Shown here piece after piece: positions 17,583-25,146 of a stretch of 64,000 nt of DNA. The DNA lies in the NCBI RefSeq assembly GCF_019375555.1, contig NZ_JAHXDN010000010.1, forward strand, positions 31,030 through 95,029, read 5' to 3'. Source of the stretch: Roseobacter insulae. GTDB taxonomy: Bacteria > Pseudomonadota > Alphaproteobacteria > Rhodobacterales > Rhodobacteraceae. Positions within the stretch are counted from its first letter, which is position 1. Every line of letters starts with the position of its first letter. The position numbers and the translations under genes are program-made. Under the pieces are notes generated by a model. That model was not told the origin of the DNA, ran no database searches, and saw only the letters and a program-made list of their open reading frames with translations.

Positions 17583-18677
17583 ATGACCAAGACAACGCGA
17601 TACGGCCTGATCGGCTGCGGCATGATGGGGCAAGAGCATCTCAAGAATATCGCCCTTCTGCCCGACACCGCCGTGACAGGTATCTACGAGCCGGATGCGG
17701 GCATGCGCGAGATCGCGGCCCCTCTCGCACCGCAGGCGCGCTTCGCGATATCGCTGGAGGCACTGCTCGCGGATGACACGCTGGATTGCCTGGTGATCAC
17801 CAGCCCAAATCATTGCCATGCCGACCAGATGGCACAGATCGCCGCCACGCGGCCCCTGCCGCTTCTGGTGGAAAAACCACTGCTGACGCAGCCCGAGGAC
17901 ATTCCCCGCCTGACGGAAATTGCCGCCAGCTACCCGGCCCCGATCTGGGTGGCGATGGAGTACCGATACATGCCGCCCATCGCCGCCATGCTGCGCGACA
18001 CAGAAAATGCCACGGGCGGCACGAAAATGCTGACGATCCGGGAACACCGGTTTCCCTTTCTGAACAAGGTCGGCAACTGGAACAGGTTCAACCGGCAGAC
18101 CGGCGGAACGCTGGTGGAGAAATGCTGCCATTTCTTCGACCTGATGCGCCTGATCATCGGCACCAATCCTGTCCGCGTGATGGCCAGCGCGGGGCAGGAC
18201 GTGAACCACCTCGACGAAAGCTACGACGATGGCGCACCTGACATTCTCGACAATGGCTACGTCATCGTGGACTTCGAAGGTGGCGCGCGGGCGATGCTCG
18301 AATTATGCATGTTTGCCGAGGGCGCGCGCTACCAGGAAGTGATTTCCGCTGTCGGCCCCGCGGGTAAGATCGAGGCCTTTGTCCCCGGCCCCACCCGGTT
18401 CTGGCCCGCTGATCTTGGGCCGGCCCCGACACCTGTGCTGGAAATCAGCCCACGCACCCCGAAACGCCCCACAACGCAGGAGGTCCCCGTCGACCCTGCC
18501 CTGCTGGCGGCCGGGGATCACAACGGCTCAACCTTCTACCAGCACCAGCGGTTTCTGGAGGTCATGCGGGGCGAGAGACCGGTGCCGGACGTGTCTTTTG
18601 ATGACGGGCTTTGGGCGGTTCGCATGGGTATGGCGGCGCAACGGTCCGCCGAAACAGGCCAGGCCGTCGCCCTGTGA
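17583..18677 (+). CDS. Gfo/Idh/MocA-family NAD(P)-dependent oxidoreductase
   Basis: This 364-residue protein has an N-terminal Rossmann domain with the dinucleotide motif GLIGCGMMG, the conserved LLVEKPL lysine region near residue 98, and the C-terminal alpha/beta domain with LVEKCCHFFD. Members oxidise sugars, inositols or other polyols. It is encoded just after the GntR regulator and may act in the same pathway as the divergent operon. Substrate cannot be assigned. Confidence 0.9.
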   Translation: MTKTTRYGLIGCGMMGQEHLKNIALLPDTAVTGIYEPDAGMREIAAPLAPQARFAISLEALLADDTLDCLVITSPNHCHADQMAQIAATRPLPLLVEKPLLTQPEDIPRLTEIAASYPAPIWVAMEYRYMPPIAAMLRDTENATGGTKMLTIREHRFPFLNKVGNWNRFNRQTGGTLVEKCCHFFDLMRLIIGTNPVRVMASAGQDVNHLDESYDDGAPDILDNGYVIVDFEGGARAMLELCMFAEGARYQEVISAVGPAGKIEAFVPGPTRFWPADLGPAPTPVLEISPRTPKRPTTQEVPVDPALLAAGDHNGSTFYQHQRFLEVMRGERPVPDVSFDDGLWAVRMGMAAQRSAETGQAVAL

Positions 18678-18770
18678 CACGCGGCTCGCCGATAAATGCC
18701 GACGCGGAAAGCTTATTGACGCGGCGCCGGGCATGGCGTTCCCTTTTTGCCAGACAGAAAGGACCACCGC

Positions 18771-19559
18771 ATGTTCCCGGCCATCGATCTTGAAAGATAT
18801 CCGCTGCACCGGCCCGACAGCCCAGCCTGCACGGCCCTCGTGGCCCGCTGCAAGGCGGATCTGGCGCAGGACGGGATGTTCAACCTTGAAGGCTTCATGT
18901 TGCCCGATGCGATTGCCGAAACGGTGGCCTTCGCGGCGCCCAGGTTGAATGCAGAGCACGCCTTTACGCATGCCAGACGCCACAATATCTATTTCAGGCC
19001 GGTGCCGGAGCTGCCCGCCGGTCACCCTGCCCTTGCCGAGGTCGAGACACGAAATTTCACCCTGTGTGCCGACCAATGCGCCGGCACGCCGGTGGACGCG
19101 ATATATTCCTGGCGACCGCTGGCGGATTTCCTCGCGCGCACGATGGATCATCAGGCGCTCTATCCGATGCCCGATCCCCTCGCCCGGTTCAATGTGATGG
19201 GATACCCCGACGGCTGGGGGCTGAACTGGCACTTTGATCGCTCACAGTTCACCACCACCTTGCTGTTGCAGGCCCCCCTGGCCGGCGGTGATTTCGTTTA
19301 TCGCTCGGATTTGCGGACCCAAGACGACCCAAATTACGACGGGGTTGCCGCCCTGCTGCGGGGAAAGGATGAAAAAGTCAGATCCTTCAAGGCTGAAGCC
19401 GGCACTCTTAATGTCTTCAAGGGCAGGAACACGGCACATCGCGTGACGCCGGTGGAGGGGGAGGTTCCCCGCATCATCGCGGTTTTCACCTACTACGACC
19501 GTCCGGGCGTGACCTTCACGCGGGAAGAGCGGATCGGGTTTTACGGCAGGGCTGAATAG
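18771..19559 (+). CDS. Putative 2-oxoglutarate/Fe(II)-dependent oxygenase
   Basis: This 262-residue protein has an iron-ligand motif HFD in GLNWHFDRSQFTTTLLLQ and a distal His and Arg in NTAHRVTPVEGEVPRIIAVFTY, the facial-triad layout of 2OG-Fe(II) dioxygenases (HxD...H, with Arg for 2-oxoglutarate). The ATG at 18771 follows AAGGA at 8 bp; the frame open to 18747 lacks a site. It is 93 bp after the Gfo/Idh/MocA gene and in the same direction. It might hydroxylate or open a small molecule of the same catabolic pathway. Substrate unknown. Confidence 0.75.
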   Translation: MFPAIDLERYPLHRPDSPACTALVARCKADLAQDGMFNLEGFMLPDAIAETVAFAAPRLNAEHAFTHARRHNIYFRPVPELPAGHPALAEVETRNFTLCADQCAGTPVDAIYSWRPLADFLARTMDHQALYPMPDPLARFNVMGYPDGWGLNWHFDRSQFTTTLLLQAPLAGGDFVYRSDLRTQDDPNYDGVAALLRGKDEKVRSFKAEAGTLNVFKGRNTAHRVTPVEGEVPRIIAVFTYYDRPGVTFTREERIGFYGRAE

Positions 19560-19560
19560 C

Positions 19561-20436
19561 TCAGGGCGACAACAGCTGCACGCCTGGAATACGCGCAATG
19601 TCGAACACATCCTCGTCGTAGGTCTGGGTCATCTCGGCGACCAGTTCATCGGTCCAGCCGGGCATGTCCAACTCCTCCTCGATGGCTTCAACCATGGCGA
19701 ATTTGTCAAGGAACGCGACCATCACCCGGCGTTTCTGAATTTCCGTCATGTTGGGATGAGATTTCATATACTCGCGGAACCGGGTCATTCCTTCGGGCAA
19801 CATGATTTCATGCAGCAGGTCGAATCCTCCGATGATCTCTTCGCCATGGTCGAACCCGGCCATTTCCCGGATGATCTGCGACCAGATCAGCGGCGCGTCT
19901 TCATTGCACCAGACGGTTATCGCGATCTCCGGCGCTGCTTCGCGAATGCGCAGCAAGGTATCGGACCAGCGCACCGCGCGCGGATCAACCCCGCCCATGA
20001 AACTTGCCAGATCGTCTTGCGGCGAGGTTTCATACGCGGCCGGCAAGAACGTCGCCGGATTGCGCAACGCCATGAAGAGCTCGATCTGGTCGTCCCGGAA
20101 GATGTTCGCCATATACACCAGTCGCTCCGGCGCGCTGGGATAGAGCAGCCCCTTGCGCACCGCCGTTTTCGGCACACCGAAGAAATGCGCATTGGACAAC
20201 AGGACCCGGTCCGCCGTTTCATCATCGAGAATGGCATCCAGCAGGATTTCCCGTGCGTTTTCAGCAGCATCTGATTCGGCCAGAGCGCTCATGGTCTGCC
20301 GCAGCAGCCTGCGGTACTTGCCCGGCCCCGGCACCGACACCCCTCGCGCACTGAGTTCTTCCTTGTTACGTAACAGGCACTTCAACAATCGCTCTTCTTC
20401 TGTGAAATGGGCTCCTGTGTGGAAAACCAGTTGCAT
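19561..20436 (-). CDS. Hypothetical protein, possible sulfotransferase-like fold
   Basis: This 291-residue protein is not confidently recognised. It starts with LVFHTGAHFTEEERLLKCL, which resembles the phosphate-binding start of sulfotransferase-like P-loop proteins but lacks a clean GxxxxGKS/T. Later segments (FMALRNPATFLPAAYE; WCNEDAPLIWSQIIREMAG) recall the PAPS-binding Arg/Ser region of the same superfamily. No signal peptide or membrane segment is seen. It is convergent with the oxygenase gene (1 bp gap) and monocistronic. The sulfotransferase idea is weak. Confidence 0.7.
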   Translation of the reverse strand: MQLVFHTGAHFTEEERLLKCLLRNKEELSARGVSVPGPGKYRRLLRQTMSALAESDAAENAREILLDAILDDETADRVLLSNAHFFGVPKTAVRKGLLYPSAPERLVYMANIFRDDQIELFMALRNPATFLPAAYETSPQDDLASFMGGVDPRAVRWSDTLLRIREAAPEIAITVWCNEDAPLIWSQIIREMAGFDHGEEIIGGFDLLHEIMLPEGMTRFREYMKSHPNMTEIQKRRVMVAFLDKFAMVEAIEEELDMPGWTDELVAEMTQTYDEDVFDIARIPGVQLLSP

Positions 20437-20524
20437 AATGCTCCAAGCGTCGGAAGTTGTGTGGGGGCAAACTAGCTTGGGATGACGTCGTGTTCAAACC
20501 CAAACACAAAGATCAATTCCCCTC

Positions 20525-20553
20525 TTGCACGGCGCGCGCAAACTGACTAAACG
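20525..20553 (+). promoter_or_regulatory. Candidate tRNA-Thr promoter
   Basis: TTGCAC (20525-20530) and TAAACG (20548-20553) are 17 bp apart and end 10 bp before the mature tRNA. Both boxes are imperfect; position is the main support. Confidence 0.35.
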
Positions 20554-20563
20554 ACCGCCCAGA

Positions 20564-20639
20564 GCCCCTATAGCTCAGCTGGTAGAGCAACTGATTTGTA
20601 ATCAGTAGGTCCGCGGTTCGAGTCCGTGTGGGGGCACCA
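20564..20639 (+). tRNA. tRNA-Thr (anticodon UGU)
   Basis: This 76-nt cloverleaf has acceptor arms GCCCCTA and TGGGGGC, D-arm start AGCTCAGCTGGTAGAGC, anticodon arm ACTGA-TTTGTAA-TCAGT with anticodon TGT at 20597-20599, T-arm GGTTCGAGTCC, and an encoded CCA end. It is the attachment site of the adjacent prophage, which restores the 3' half so the tRNA stays intact. Confidence 0.97.
20594..20639 (+). repeat. attL, 46-bp direct repeat
   Basis: The repeat starts in the tRNA-Thr anticodon arm and runs to the encoded CCA. It is identical base for base to 62939-62984; the flanking bases differ on both sides (G versus A before, T versus C after). Confidence 0.95.
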
Positions 20640-20652
20640 TAATTCCCTGATT

Positions 20653-21081
20653 TTAAACGTTTTTCTTTTCCTCCTTTCTCCGTCCGTCCGGGCGTCCGGG
20701 TGCGTCCGGCCCGGACGCTGTTGGACCGGGGCTAACATGCACCGCTTCGAGTTCTCCGACAACAATGAAAGTTTCGCCCGGAAATCTGCGCGCCAGTATG
20801 TCCGCGCGATCGGTGGCGTCTTTCAGGTTCCGATACTCGAAAGGCCACTTGCTGGGGCGGATCCTTCCCGTGCGACCGCCGCGGCGAAAAATGAAAAAGC
20901 CGCCGCCAATCTTTTCCCGTTCACGCTCCTTTCGCGGATCGTTGAGCCATCCGCTTTTTGGTTTACGCGTAGCAAGGGCGGCCTTGTTCGGCTGCGCCTT
21001 TGGTTGAAACTGCTCAAAGCTGCGGTCAGCTTTTGCAGATCCCATCTTGCCGGCTACAGACTGTAATTGCTTCTTTGTCAT
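20653..21081 (-). CDS. Hypothetical prophage protein
   Basis: This 142-residue basic protein is not recognised. The ATG at 21081 follows GGGGAAGTG about 9 bp upstream; the frame open to 21174 overlaps the next gene and is rejected. The N-terminal third is Lys/Gln-rich and probably disordered, the middle (GGGFFIFRRGGRTGRI, then PFEYRNLKDATDRADILA) looks folded, and the tail is Pro/Lys-rich. It is the last gene of the leftward lysogeny operon, between attL and the integrase. Confidence 0.55.
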   Translation of the reverse strand: MTKKQLQSVAGKMGSAKADRSFEQFQPKAQPNKAALATRKPKSGWLNDPRKEREREKIGGGFFIFRRGGRTGRIRPSKWPFEYRNLKDATDRADILARRFPGETFIVVGELEAVHVSPGPTASGPDAPGRPDGRRKEEKKNV

Positions 21082-21088
21082 GGCTGTT

Positions 21089-21343
21089 TCACTTCCCCTG
21101 ATTTCCAGTCTGCCCGGTTGCAAAGGCGGCTTCATAGCCATCCTTATGACCGGCCTGGTACGGCGTCTGGTCACGATAGAGTTGCAGCATGGCGTCCTGC
21201 TCTTTCAGCTTTCTGATCGCTTCATCTATGATGGGCGCATGTGTGCCCAAAAGCTGCAGGCCGGTGCGCACCATGGCCAGCTTTTGGACAAGCATATCTG
21301 TAGCGCTGTCTTCGGAATACTTGATTGTGACAGGTTCCATCAT
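21089..21343 (-). CDS. Hypothetical prophage protein
   Basis: This 84-residue, mostly helical protein (TDMLVQKLAMVRTGLQLLG and IDEAIRKLKEQDAMLQLYRD suggest a short coiled coil) is not recognised. The start has AAGGA 7 bp upstream. Eight bp separate it from the gene below and 12 bp from the zinc-finger microprotein above. Confidence 0.55.
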   Translation of the reverse strand: MMEPVTIKYSEDSATDMLVQKLAMVRTGLQLLGTHAPIIDEAIRKLKEQDAMLQLYRDQTPYQAGHKDGYEAAFATGQTGNQGK

Positions 21344-21355
21344 GGTGCGATCCTT

Positions 21356-21478
21356 CTATCTTGGTTTCCATTTTCGCCGTTCACCCCAATGCTGATGCCA
21401 CTCGGTGACTGGCACCTGGCAAAACGGACACCAATAGGGGCGCGGTAGTGCCTTCCATCTGGCGAACAGATCAATCAT
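21356..21478 (-). CDS. Zinc-finger-like microprotein (40 aa)
   Basis: This 40-residue frame starts at an ATG overlapping the integrase stop (21471-21478), so it would be translated by coupling. It contains CPFCQVPVTEWHQHW, a Cys-x2-Cys plus His pattern able to bind zinc, and is Trp-rich and basic. Function unknown; possibly a nucleic-acid-binding accessory of integration. Confidence 0.5.
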   Translation of the reverse strand: MIDLFARWKALPRPYWCPFCQVPVTEWHQHWGERRKWKPR

Positions 21479-22616
21479 CCACCGGCCGCTTGATCGCGTC
21501 GATCGCGCGCAGGGCGCTGTCGAATTGCGGCGGCATGTAGGTTTCACCCAGGATGGGATCAACCGCGGCCGAGTTGCCCAGAACGTCGCCGATGTCCTCG
21601 CGCATCGCGCCGCCGGCGCGGGCCCAGACGCCGAACGTGCGGCGCAGATCCCTGAATTGAAGCGTGGCCACCGTTGGCACCGCCTTCGCGGCGTGGGCGC
21701 GGATCTCGCGCCAGCGGGCGTTGAACAGGCGCACATTGTAGGGACGCTTGCTGATGTGATCGACCAGCAGGGTGACCTGGCCGCTGGTGGCGGCATCGAG
21801 CAGCTGCTGCACGCGACCGGCCGCCAGCTGGTGCACCGCTGCGATCCCGTGGTTGCCCCGCTTGGAGCGCACGAATTCCCAGATCAGGCGGCCGTTAGTG
21901 CCGGGCACCTGAACCCATTTGAAAGCGTCAAGCCGCGCTTCGCGAATGTCTGTCTGGCGGGCACCGTTCAGGGCGGACAGGGCAATAGCGCAGGCCATCG
22001 CCGGCATGCCGAGTTTATCGGCCGATTTCAGCAGCTGGTCATATTCAGGCCAGGTTGCAAACCGCGTTCCGGGGGCGGCGGATTTCAGGCCCAGCCGGGC
22101 GCAGGGGTTGCTTTGCTCCGGACGCCAGCCCTTGGTTTCGGCGAAGGACATCAGCCGCGACATCATCAGCATGATGGATTTGGAATAGCTGTCCCCGTGT
22201 TTCCCGCGCAGCGTGTCATACCAGGCGTCCATGACCGGCTTGGTGAATTCAATCACCAGCGCATCCGCCCATTTGGCTTCGATCACGTTCAGGTTCGTGT
22301 TGTAGCTTTTCCGCGTGGCGGGTTTGCGATCCTTGAAGTGCCGTGAGCCGCGATAGATGTGGATCAGGGCGCTGATGGTGCGCTGGCCTGCCCCTCTGGC
22401 CGCGCCTGTCCCGTTTAGGGCGCGCTGCAGCTGCAGGTTCAGGCGTTCGGCTTCGCGTTTGGACCAGGTGGGGCGGTTGGCGTCCAGATCGACGGTTTCA
22501 AAGCCCAGCCGCTGCGCATCGGCGGTGGCTTCCCACCAGACGCGCACCGAGCCATCGGCGCGCCGGCGCTGGCGCAGGTTGGTGACTTTTTCGGTGATGG
22601 GTTTCCAGCTGCTCAT
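21471..22616 (-). CDS. int: Tyrosine-recombinase integrase
   Basis: This 381-residue enzyme integrates and excises the prophage at tRNA-Thr. The first catalytic Arg lies in LNGARQTDI, the second box in FRDLRRTFGVWA (Asp/Leu-Arg-Arg in place of HxxR), and the nucleophile Tyr is in LGETYMP near the C-terminus. The N-terminal SAM-like core-binding domain (about 60-160) is present. ATG at 22616 overlaps the stop of the excisionase-like gene, giving an early-operon arrangement. It lies 0.8 kb from attL as expected. Confidence 0.93.
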   Translation of the reverse strand: MSSWKPITEKVTNLRQRRRADGSVRVWWEATADAQRLGFETVDLDANRPTWSKREAERLNLQLQRALNGTGAARGAGQRTISALIHIYRGSRHFKDRKPATRKSYNTNLNVIEAKWADALVIEFTKPVMDAWYDTLRGKHGDSYSKSIMLMMSRLMSFAETKGWRPEQSNPCARLGLKSAAPGTRFATWPEYDQLLKSADKLGMPAMACAIALSALNGARQTDIREARLDAFKWVQVPGTNGRLIWEFVRSKRGNHGIAAVHQLAAGRVQQLLDAATSGQVTLLVDHISKRPYNVRLFNARWREIRAHAAKAVPTVATLQFRDLRRTFGVWARAGGAMREDIGDVLGNSAAVDPILGETYMPPQFDSALRAIDAIKRPVDD

Positions 22617-22870
22617 GCGGTCATGGCCTCCCTCAAGAGTACGATGTGGGTTCTGGGTGCTTTCTGGTCTGGCTGGTCGCTGGCTGTGCGGCCCTGCAAC
22701 GTCACCCATGCCGCCACTTCCTCCCGACGCCAGCGCAGCGGGCGCTGGCAGGTGGGCAACGGCAGGGGGAAATCATGCTCCTGTTCCAGCCTTGCGCGGA
22801 TCCGCAGGAAGGCCGTGCCGCTGTTCAGGCCGATGATCTGCGCAACGTCTTCCTTGTCTACAAAGGCCAT
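22613..22870 (-). CDS. AlpA/excisionase-like helix-turn-helix protein
   Basis: This 85-residue protein shows the pattern KEDVAQIIGLNSGTAFLRIRARL...PLRWRREEVAAWV, as in AlpA or phage excisionase proteins. These bind near attachment sites and steer integrase towards excision. ATG at 22870 is preferred over the frame start at 22942, which lies inside the upstream gene. Its stop overlaps the integrase start (ATGA at 22613-22616). Excisionase function is inferred from family and position. Confidence 0.7.
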   Translation of the reverse strand: MAFVDKEDVAQIIGLNSGTAFLRIRARLEQEHDFPLPLPTCQRPLRWRREEVAAWVTLQGRTASDQPDQKAPRTHIVLLREAMTA

Positions 22871-23130
22871 AAGCCGTCCCCCAACGGATTGGCCGCGAAG
22901 GCAAACCGGGGTTCGCCTTCTGCCGTGGGGCGGGTTTCCCACGCCTCAATCAGAAGGCCGCGCGGTTTGCTGCCGCGCACCGTCATGCGGTGCCAGCCCA
23001 CCCGCTCCAGATCGATTTCCGCCAGCTGCGCCTGGAACCACAGGTGCGGGGCTTTCAGGTGCTCCGGCTCGAACGTCTGGGCGACATAGAACGGTTCGGC
23101 GCAGGGTGCGGTGACGGGCGAGACGTTCAT
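22858..23130 (-). CDS. Hypothetical prophage protein
   Basis: This 90-residue protein (FYVAQTFEPEHLKAPHLWFQAQL; ERVGWHRMTVRGSKPRGLLIEAWETRP) is not recognised. It overlaps both neighbours by a few bases (ATGA with 23127-23130), a strong sign that it is translated. No membrane segment. Confidence 0.6.
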   Translation of the reverse strand: MNVSPVTAPCAEPFYVAQTFEPEHLKAPHLWFQAQLAEIDLERVGWHRMTVRGSKPRGLLIEAWETRPTAEGEPRFAFAANPLGDGLWPL

Positions 23131-23312
23131 AGATCGGCCTCATCCTGCATGCGGGTCCAATTGCGCATTGCGGTTTCGAAGTCACTGTGCGTTTCCGCCG
23201 GCGTGTCCTGGTCGCGGCCGCGCTGGCGCAGTTCACGGCTGAGGGTCCATCCAGCAGCCAGCGCAATGAGCGCACCTACGAGCCAGGCAATGATGATGGG
23301 CGTGGTGGTCAT
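23127..23312 (-). CDS. Small single-pass membrane protein
   Basis: This 61-residue protein has one N-terminal membrane helix (TPIIIAWLVGALIALAAGWTL) and a charged cytoplasmic tail. Overlaps the genes on both sides. Function unknown. Confidence 0.6.
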   Translation of the reverse strand: MTTTPIIIAWLVGALIALAAGWTLSRELRQRGRDQDTPAETHSDFETAMRNWTRMQDEADL

Positions 23313-23638
23313 GTCTCTGCCCTTTCCAACAGCTCTTGCTGGGTTTCAAGGCGGCCCAGCAGTGCCGCAGTCAAATCCCTGGTGGACGCGCGGTTGGCCA
23401 GGTGCAGGGCGGCACGCTGGCCTGCTGTCAAGGCGGCTTCGACCGTCTGCGTTGGGGCCTCTCCTTCACCGGCATCAAGGATCCCGATCGCGGTCAGCCG
23501 CTCGATCACCGGCGTTAGCATCTGGCGAAACTCTGCCGTGCTTGTGCGGTTCGATGCTGCGGATTTCTCCATCAGCTGCAGCGCTTCCAGGATGCGATCA
23601 ACGCGGGCTATGTTCGAACTGTTTTGAAATCCGCTCAT
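23309..23638 (-). CDS. Hypothetical helical prophage protein
   Basis: This 109-residue protein is rich in Ala, Leu, Arg and Thr with several predicted amphipathic helices (VDRILEALQLMEKSAAS; LTAALLGRLETQQELLERA). ATG at 23638 with GAGAGG upstream is preferred over 23653. It overlaps the membrane-protein gene by 4 bp. Not recognised. Confidence 0.55.
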   Translation of the reverse strand: MSGFQNSSNIARVDRILEALQLMEKSAASNRTSTAEFRQMLTPVIERLTAIGILDAGEGEAPTQTVEAALTAGQRAALHLANRASTRDLTAALLGRLETQQELLERAET

Positions 23639-23649
23639 TGTTTTGCCTC

Positions 23650-23916
23650 TCAATTCGATTTCATTAATTCAACGGGCATGATGCTCATCGACAGGCTTCC
23701 ATCGGGCGCCTGGACGAGCTGAATGACGTGTGGCGATCTAAGCATTGCCTTGACCGCCTTTCGTGGTGGAACCCATGCGGTGAGTGAGCTTTCGTTCGGC
23801 AGGTCGATCACTGGCAGCGGCTTGTTGCCGCCGTGCCCGTTTTCGACGGTTCGAGTTGTGTAAAAACTGTCGACTGGTTCGACGCGAAAGCCACCCAGAT
23901 CCTTGATCGTCTTCAT
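23650..23916 (-). CDS. Hypothetical prophage protein
   Basis: This 88-residue protein has a beta-rich appearance (PLPVIDLPNESSLTAWVPPRKAV; VIQLVQAPDGSLSMSIMPVE). Eleven bp separate it from the gene below and nine from the gene above. Not recognised. Confidence 0.55.
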   Translation of the reverse strand: MKTIKDLGGFRVEPVDSFYTTRTVENGHGGNKPLPVIDLPNESSLTAWVPPRKAVKAMLRSPHVIQLVQAPDGSLSMSIMPVELMKSN

Positions 23917-23925
23917 GGCCCGCCC

Positions 23926-24192
23926 CTACGCCTTGCCGCGCTCGTGCGCCGGCGCTGGCTGAACATCGACACGCTCAACAGTTGCGCCAGTCATTTGCAG
24001 AACAGCTGTTTGAAACGCCGCATTCATCAGCGCCATGAACGCCTCTTTAATCTCCGGGTTTGAGCGCACCACTCCCATCCCGATTGAGCCGATCAGAAAA
24101 GCGCCTTTCATCGTGTCGGGTTGCGCACAATAGGCGTTCCACATCGTGCCCTCTTCGCGGAATGCAATGCGCAGTTTCATTTTCTGGTTCAT
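23926..24192 (-). CDS. Hypothetical prophage protein
   Basis: This 88-residue protein has an N-terminal beta-strand-like part (KLRIAFREEGTMWNAYCAQP) and a helix (NPEIKEAFMALMNAAFQTAVLQ). Not recognised. A 96-bp gap to the next gene upstream is GC-rich and holds nothing I can identify. Confidence 0.55.
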   Translation of the reverse strand: MNQKMKLRIAFREEGTMWNAYCAQPDTMKGAFLIGSIGMGVVRSNPEIKEAFMALMNAAFQTAVLQMTGATVERVDVQPAPAHERGKA

Positions 24193-24288
24193 ATGCTCGG
24201 ATCCTCTTGCCGGCGCGCTGCCCTGCGCCGGTGGGGTTAGGTTCGGGGGTGGTGAGTGTGTCGGCCGGCAGCCCCCCGGTTGATCGTG

Positions 24289-24546
24289 TCAGCGCCCCAG
24301 CGTGCGCTCCATCGCGGTGGCGCAGCCCTGCAGCATGCGCGCACTTGATTTCATCTGCTGATCGAGTGAGACCCGTTCATCCAGACCGGCCAGCCCCGCG
24401 GCGTTGCGTTCGATCTGGGCGCCCCAAAGTTCCATGGTCTGGCAGGCAAAACGGAAGCCGCGTTTTTCGTCGTCGGTCATTGTCCGGATGCGCAGATCAT
24501 CCTGCGCCGGCGCATCGACAAGCGGAAAGCCGAAATGGTCAGCCAT
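24289..24546 (-). CDS. Hypothetical prophage protein
   Basis: This 85-residue acidic helical protein (DDEKRGFRFACQTMELWGAQIERNA within its middle) overlaps the upstream gene by 8 bp. Not recognised; no domain visible. Confidence 0.55.
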   Translation of the reverse strand: MADHFGFPLVDAPAQDDLRIRTMTDDEKRGFRFACQTMELWGAQIERNAAGLAGLDERVSLDQQMKSSARMLQGCATAMERTLGR

Positions 24547-24799
24547 TGGCCGGGCCCTGGACCAGAATTCGCAGGTGGTCGTTGGGGCCGGTCAGCCCCA
24601 TGCGTGCCATGGCGGCGCGGCGCTGCTGCAGTTCGCGGCAGACCTGCGCGTAGGTCAGCACCATCAGGCAACCGCCCGCGGTGTCCATCTGGTCGTGGAT
24701 CTGCGCATCGAGGCCGACCTGCACCATATGCGCCAGGGCGGCATCGGAAATCTGGCCCGCCGTCGAATTCGGTAATGTCAGGGGGTTATTCGCAAGCAT
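24539..24799 (-). CDS. Hypothetical prophage protein, first gene of leftward operon
   Basis: This 86-residue helical protein (AALAHMVQVGLDAQIHDQM; YAQVCRELQQRRAAMARMG) starts at ATG 24799 with GGAG 6 bp upstream; an in-frame TTG at 24811 is rejected. It is the first gene after the leftward promoter. Not recognised. Confidence 0.6.
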   Translation of the reverse strand: MLANNPLTLPNSTAGQISDAALAHMVQVGLDAQIHDQMDTAGGCLMVLTYAQVCRELQQRRAAMARMGLTGPNDHLRILVQGPANG

Positions 24800-24828
24800 T
24801 GCGTACTCCAAAGCTGTTCTCGCCTCAG

Positions 24829-24873
24829 AGTTAGTAGTGGCTACCCTACACTGTCAACTAAAATTATTAGCTT
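24829..24873 (-). promoter_or_regulatory. Leftward early promoter with possible operator
   Basis: On the minus strand, a consensus -35 TTGACA (24852-24857) is followed after 17 bp by a weak -10 CTAACT (24829-24834), about 30 bp before the first gene of the integrase operon. Immediately upstream of the -35 lies AATTATTAGCTT (24862-24873), which recurs exactly inside the repressor/cro switch at 25829-25840. Confidence 0.55.
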
Positions 24874-25144
24874 AAGTATCTTTTTTACTTTGGATTGATC
24901 GCAGTTTCCTAATTTTTCGATCAGCAATTCGATCCGAAACAGGATCAGGAACCAAAACACAAAGGGCCAGCTGTACGCCAACTGCCAGAAGTGCAGCGCC
25001 TTCTGGGCCAGAAACGTCTACAAGCCATGACCATATTGGATAAAAGGGGATGATCGGCCCAAGGATACAGCCGGCCAGCAGTCTCTGATACCACATCTTT
25101 GCAATGGAATCGTGGATTTTGCGTTCGCTTGGAGAGAGGTTCAC
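24872..25144 (-). CDS. Small two-helix membrane protein downstream of the repressor
   Basis: This 90-residue protein starts at GTG 25144, two bp after the repressor stop, and has two hydrophobic segments (LLAGCILGPIIPFYPIWSWLV and GAALLAVGVQLALCVLV) with basic termini. Coupling to the repressor means it is expressed in the lysogen, as is typical for superinfection-exclusion proteins; that role is inferred from position only. Not recognised by family. Confidence 0.6.
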   Translation of the reverse strand: MNLSPSERKIHDSIAKMWYQRLLAGCILGPIIPFYPIWSWLVDVSGPEGAALLAVGVQLALCVLVPDPVSDRIADRKIRKLRSIQSKKDT

Positions 25145-25146
25145 AA

